A stretch of DNA of 64,000 bases from assembly GCA_020635825.1 (NCBI GenBank), contig JACJZA010000007.1, forward strand, positions 248,001-312,000, in the 5' to 3' direction. The stretch is from Flavobacteriales bacterium (GTDB taxonomy: Bacteria > Bacteroidota > Bacteroidia > Flavobacteriales_E > Vicingaceae). Position 1 is the stretch's first letter. The number at the start of each line of letters is the position of its first letter. The notes beneath the pieces were generated by a model that was given only the letters and a program-made list of their open reading frames with translations, searched no databases and had not been told where the DNA came from. Positions 61,801 to 64,000 of the stretch are shown piece by piece. The position numbers and the translations under genes are program-made.

Positions 61801-64000
61801 AATAGTTACCGATACAAATGGTTGTCAAGATTCTACTAATGTCAATGTAAATAATTTAGGTAGTCCAACTGTTACTATTCCAACATCTACAAATGTAAGT
61901 TGTAATGGGGCTTCTGATGGAACAGCAACTGCAAACGTTATTGGTGGATTTGCTCCGTATTCTTATTTATGGTCTAATGGAGACACTACTTTAACAGCTT
62001 CTAATTTAGATGCCTTAACATATAGTATTACAGTTACCGATAGTAATGGCTGTACAGCTTCTGAATCAGTTACTATACAACAAGCTAACGCTTTAGCTGT
62101 AGTTATTGGTACTCCAACTAATGTGAGTTGTAATGGAGGTAATGATGGTTCTGCTTATACAATAGTAGCTGGAGGAATTGCCCCATATACTTACTTATGG
62201 TCAGATATAGCAGCACAATCAACAGATACAGCTTCTAACTTAGCAGCTGGAACTTATTTTGTGACTGTAGCTGATAGTAATAATTGTTTAGCTTATGATA
62301 CTGTTACGATTACAGAGCCTCAACCTTTATCAATTACTTTAGATTCTCTTAAAAATGCTAACTGTGCAGGCTTAAGTGATGGTTATATTGATATTTCTGT
62401 TTCGGGTGGTACATTACCCTACGTGACTTATGCATGGACACCTAATATAAGTACCGGCTCTACTGCTTCCGGATTAGCTGCAGGAAATTATGCTGTTGTA
62501 GTTACTGATAATAAAGGTTGTACAATTAATGATAATTTCAATATTAATGAACCTGCTCCTCTTGTAATAACTACTGATAGTGTTCCATCCACTTGTGGAT
62601 CTAACAATGGTAGTGCAACTGTAACAACTACAAATGGAGGAACATCTCCTTATAATTATTCATGGAATGATCCTGCGAATCAACAAACCATTACTGCAAC
62701 TGGTTTAGGCGAAAACACTTATACAGTTACTGTGACAGATGCTAATAACTGCCAAGTTCAAGATGATATTACTGTAACAGATAATCCAGGACCAATTATT
62801 GATTCTGTAACAACTACTAATCCTCTATGTAATGGTGATAATAATGGAAGTGCTCAAGTTTATGTTTCTGGAAATGGACCATTCACTTATACTTGGACTC
62901 CAAGTGGACAAACTACTGCTATTGCTTCAGGTTTAACTGCAGGAGTATATTCAGTTGAAGTAAAAGATGTAAACTTATGTTCTTCAACAATTGGTGGAAT
63001 TACATTATCACAACCAGAACCATTAACAGCAAATATAACTATGCCCGCAACAGCTTGTTATGGTCAGGTAGTTCAGTTCTTTGGTGTAGGTGCCGGAGGA
63101 ACCCCATTTGCTGCTCCTCAACCTGCTTACGATGTCATTTGGTTAGCTCCTTTCAACACGACAGGACAAGGACCATTTTTAGATACTATTGAATCAAACT
63201 TTACCTATAATATTGTGGTACAAGATGCAAATGGTTGTATCGCTACTCATAATGAAAGTATTACAGTAGGAGCTCCTTTAAACATTACTGCTACTGATGA
63301 TGTTGTTTGTTTAGGAGATACCGCCAATGTTTCTGCAAATGCTTCGGGTGGATTATTAGGTGCAACTTATGAATACAATTGGTTGGTATATGATTCTTTA
63401 ACCGGAAATACAATTACTCCTGTTGGTGTTTCAAATCCAACTACCGGAAATTCTATTAATCTTTATACTACCGATACAACTGATTATATTGTATATGTTT
63501 CTGATGGATGTAGTAGAAATGATACTGTAGGGTTTACAGTTTCAGTTAAAGACACGGCCATTGTTTCATTTAACTCTTCTAATGGAGGTTGTCCAATCCC
63601 CTATTGGTCAGTTGGATTTGAAGTATTTAATGACAATTGGAATTCTACTTTTGCTTGGGATTTTGATGGAAATGGAACTACCGATTTAACGAGTACTCTT
63701 GATTCTGTTTCTCATCCTTATTACAACTCAGGTACCTATGATGTGAATTTAATTGTAACTACCGAGAATGGATGTGTTTCTCATTTTACAAATTATAATG
63801 AAGTAACTATTTATCAGGTTCCAATTGCTAACTTCTCTTCAGACCCAGAATCAGTTACAATTTTAAACCCTACTTATGAGTTTACTGACTTATCAATAGG
63901 GAATATTAATAATTGGAACTGGAATTTTGGTGATTTCACATCAGAATCAATTCAAAACCCTGAGCACACTTACCAAGATACTGGTTTCTATGCTGTAACT
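55880..64000 (+). CDS. Giant SprB-repeat adhesin, 3' end beyond window
   Basis: The frame from ATG 55880 stays open to the last base, giving at least 2707 residues. Order: signal peptide (MFKKITLGFIFISLINIVNAQ), a CUB-like domain (about 33-135), a PKD domain (SYTWDFADGS, about 145-235), a proprotein-convertase P-domain (TWAGDLTIDLECPNG, about 280-432), another PKD (YNWNFGDGN, about 593-670), then about 22 SprB-type repeats (about 675-2377; each with SCNGGxDGSA, PYxYxW and GTYxVTVTDxNGC). Two further PKD domains (FAWDFDGNG; NWNFGDF) run to the edge. Bacteroidota relatives of this architecture are secreted by type IX secretion and anchored at the surface as adhesins, some serving gliding motility. 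The C-terminal sorting domain should lie outside; length and missing end prevent a firmer call. Confidence 0.93.
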   Translation, partial: MFKKITLGFIFISLINIVNAQTYNLNANLGTITTCSGTFRDGAGSYSNNSNYTVTFCSGSSSIIQVDFSSFALENGYDFLNVYDGNSTGAPQIDAITGNQGAFSMQSTGSCITFQFTSDFSSVAAGWVATISCITPCSPPTAAGVSTNQSSPIKVCTGENINFSGAGSTAAGGFSISSYTWDFADGSTGNGVNTSHSYSTPGEYIVQLEVEDNNNCTNNNFIDLVVQVGTEPTFVGTTPNQTTCAGQTVCLDGVVNPTPWVEIPTTSVAGTTTLPDGSGICYDAPLTFTEFTPGSTITNAGQIDDIFANMEHTWAGDLTIDLECPNGQSVGVFNSDGTWNTTNISSENFGNPGAGVGYDYTWTNSGTGQTMDAWAGANGAATTIPAGTYASEEPFSNLVGCPLNGVWTLKICDTHSIDDGTVFSWGITFDPSLYAGLGGFTPTFNANCGGTTWSGNNAASNSAITSTSANCNQVCVTPPSSGTYSYTFSGTDDFGCSFDTVITVTATAGAIANAGNDISYCSGLSGTIGSPAVGGVTYSWSPTTGLSSGTAANPTVTLTNLTGSPITTTYILTTSASGCVDTDTVNVTVNPQPVANFTQPTAQCLTGNSFSFNNTSTNATSYNWNFGDGNTSTAVNPTHSYGTSGTFTVTLTATNGTCTDDITLNIVVNPMPVPTATADSVNCNGGSTGSATVTGVVNSPGGFNYSWNSAPVQNTQTATGLPAGTYTVTVTDQNTTCQGQTTATVFEPPVLSATESHVNPTCAQGTNGSATANPTGGTTNYSYSWNTTPVQNTQTATGLSAGSYTCTITDYNGCTTTTNAVLVDPAGMVLSTSMTQANCGASDGSATVNVTSGGSGNFSYSWNTTPVQNTQTASGIPAGTYIATVTDITAGCISTDTIIVTTTVGLTANATFIADALCNGSSNGLAYAFPTGGTPGYSYSWNDPSTSTNDTLMAAAGTYTVTITDTVGCQGTANVTIGEPATVVASITTSNNETCNGSSDGSATAGGAGGDNNFNYSWNTTPVQNTQTATGLAPGTYIVTVTDGNSCSDTASVVINPGPSMVASHTQSNVSCFGGSNGGINETITGAPGVITYNWMPGAITSEDPVGLTAGTYILTATSAGCQVNDTVVITEPTQLVAVIDSSFDVTCNGDTDGSAYASASGGTGGTYTYLWNDPTSQTTPNAINLGFGNYTLTVTDSNSCQTTVNVSINEPPALTANSGSFDAYCGVAQGTAWILPTNGTAPYTFAWDSAAAPLGINDTLYNVYPGSYNIQIQDANSCKYNGTVIVNAAPGGTASISTFTDVSCNGGNNGTATVSISNAFPGYTYLWDAAAGNQTSNPATGLSAGTYDISVTDTFGCVMTTNVTIGEPTPLTVNLTAYNKICYNSCDASVDAFPSGGNSSYSWSWNDPSSQITQLATGLCPGMVSVTITDSKGCTVTDSVMINNPPQIVLNSSFTAASCNQADGSAYVEILANAIAPYSFVWSDGSGPIGTDSTLINVVSGTYFATVTDSLGCSVTDTVTIPNLSAPVIDSTVITHVSCFGGNTGSVEVFVSGGGFPYTYSWNPSGQITPLASNLTAGGYTVNVTDTNGCVVSTSVTVNEPDDLILTTGGLNPTCFGYSDGNAWVNANGGTMPYSYSWNTTPIQTNDTAYNLPANPLGYTVTVTDTNGCFTTASVPLTDPALFTINISSTDVSCFGGNDGSATVSENNGFAPYIYLWDDPSAQSTQTASGLVANTYNVQVTDDDGCIANGSIVINEPNELILTEDTVINVSCNGLSDGFAAVNVVGGSGAYSFTWDLGGTIVDTIQNPNSLAAGNYLVTVTDTNGCNDQIFINVTEPNPLNATFSTVDVLCAGDNSGLAFVNANGGTAPYTYQWNDVALQQTDTAFNLTAGTYQVTVTDSNNCDTTLTNIIINQPTPIVFNSTTSSPSTCGSDNGEAAVTIGGGSPPFNFSWNDPANQSTAVATNLFAGNYTVIVTDTNGCQDSTNVNVNNLGSPTVTIPTSTNVSCNGASDGTATANVIGGFAPYSYLWSNGDTTLTASNLDALTYSITVTDSNGCTASESVTIQQANALAVVIGTPTNVSCNGGNDGSAYTIVAGGIAPYTYLWSDIAAQSTDTASNLAAGTYFVTVADSNNCLAYDTVTITEPQPLSITLDSLKNANCAGLSDGYIDISVSGGTLPYVTYAWTPNISTGSTASGLAAGNYAVVVTDNKGCTINDNFNINEPAPLVITTDSVPSTCGSNNGSATVTTTNGGTSPYNYSWNDPANQQTITATGLGENTYTVTVTDANNCQVQDDITVTDNPGPIIDSVTTTNPLCNGDNNGSAQVYVSGNGPFTYTWTPSGQTTAIASGLTAGVYSVEVKDVNLCSSTIGGITLSQPEPLTANITMPATACYGQVVQFFGVGAGGTPFAAPQPAYDVIWLAPFNTTGQGPFLDTIESNFTYNIVVQDANGCIATHNESITVGAPLNITATDDVVCLGDTANVSANASGGLLGATYEYNWLVYDSLTGNTITPVGVSNPTTGNSINLYTTDTTDYIVYVSDGCSRNDTVGFTVSVKDTAIVSFNSSNGGCPIPYWSVGFEVFNDNWNSTFAWDFDGNGTTDLTSTLDSVSHPYYNSGTYDVNLIVTTENGCVSHFTNYNEVTIYQVPIANFSSDPESVTILNPTYEFTDLSIGNINNWNWNFGDFTSESIQNPEHTYQDTGFYAVT
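57895..63010 (+). repeat. SprB-type repeat array, about 22 copies
   Basis: About 22 repeats of roughly 75-80 residues, most starting with a SCNG- or TCxG-type motif and ending with TVTDxxGC. Divergence between copies is high except for a conserved SYSWNTTPVQNTQTATG segment in repeats 2, 3 and 5. A further degenerate unit follows at the end. Confidence 0.9.
58226..58497 (+). repeat. 41-bp direct repeat inside the SprB array
   Basis: The 41 bases at 58226-58266 and at 58457-58497 are identical; they code for SWNTTPVQNTQTA. A third, slightly changed copy lies near 58928. Such identity between otherwise diverged repeats suggests recent recombination or gene conversion. Confidence 0.8.

Overview
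The window is AT-rich chromosomal DNA from a member of the Bacteroidota, most likely Flavobacteriales or a close relative. Several things point there. There is a giant SprB-repeat surface protein and an LptD gene head-to-head with an amidase. A DUF1573-YajC-YbbR-CoaE block is present. The primary sigma factor is short (287 aa). DnaE carries its own N-terminal proofreading domain. Shine-Dalgarno sequences are not obvious, and TAnnTTTG-type -7 promoter boxes recur upstream of genes. Coding density is high on both strands. No stretch above 300 bases lacks a gene; the largest gaps are 48390-48597, 377-559 and 34219-34381. I saw no rRNA, tRNA, CRISPR array or transposase.

Layout. 1-3360: the tail of a small membrane protein, a structured palindromic segment that resembles an integron attC site, a DinB/DUF1569 protein, and a TPR-SpoIIE phosphatase whose catalytic domain has been invaded by dispersed palindromic repeats. 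3427-9790: an APC permease, a DUF2235 hydrolase, a small orphan, and a GH3/beta-lactamase fusion. 9986-13204: a split transketolase with a VWA protein between its halves. 13262-14799: an ECF sigma factor, a probable membrane anti-sigma partner and a Spy-like periplasmic protein. 15423-21204: a DivIC/FtsB protein, then methylmalonyl-CoA mutase (two subunits with a small gene between), a lipoprotein-type inorganic pyrophosphatase and a lipoprotein-type alpha/beta hydrolase. 21273-22505: a three-TM protein, an undetected 38-codon acidic ORF and a conserved Bacteroidota protein.

22526-27417: a second cluster of dispersed repeats, an Hdr/GlpC-like iron-sulfur electron-transfer pair with a HAD-like gene inside it, an MCE/MlaD protein and an N-acetylmuramoyl-L-alanine amidase. 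27563-35245: LptD, a YkgJ-type zinc/iron cluster protein, MnmD, a thioredoxin-like protein, rhomboid, a TerB-DnaJ protein, hypotheticals and RpoD. 35312-40454: an outer-membrane protein with 13 Cys/His 'ICH...HxxHGDxxGxC' repeats, a TPMT-type methyltransferase, an NlpC/P60 peptidase and a CaiB/BaiF CoA transferase. 40447-48389: envelope and CoA housekeeping (CoaE, YbbR, YajC, DUF1573), an acyl-CoA synthetase, a MORN-like protein and an NhaC antiporter. 48598-55849: DnaE, thioredoxin, nitronate monooxygenase, a thioesterase-like protein and small hypotheticals. 55880-64000: the first 2707 codons of a giant adhesin with CUB, PKD, P-domain and about 22 SprB repeats, running off the window.

The most interesting items are the 13-repeat Cys/His surface protein with a recent 258-bp tandem duplication, the repeat elements expressed as protein inside the SpoIIE phosphatase, the attC-like site at the left edge, the 38-codon acidic ORF convergent with a three-TM protein, and the incomplete SprB adhesin.
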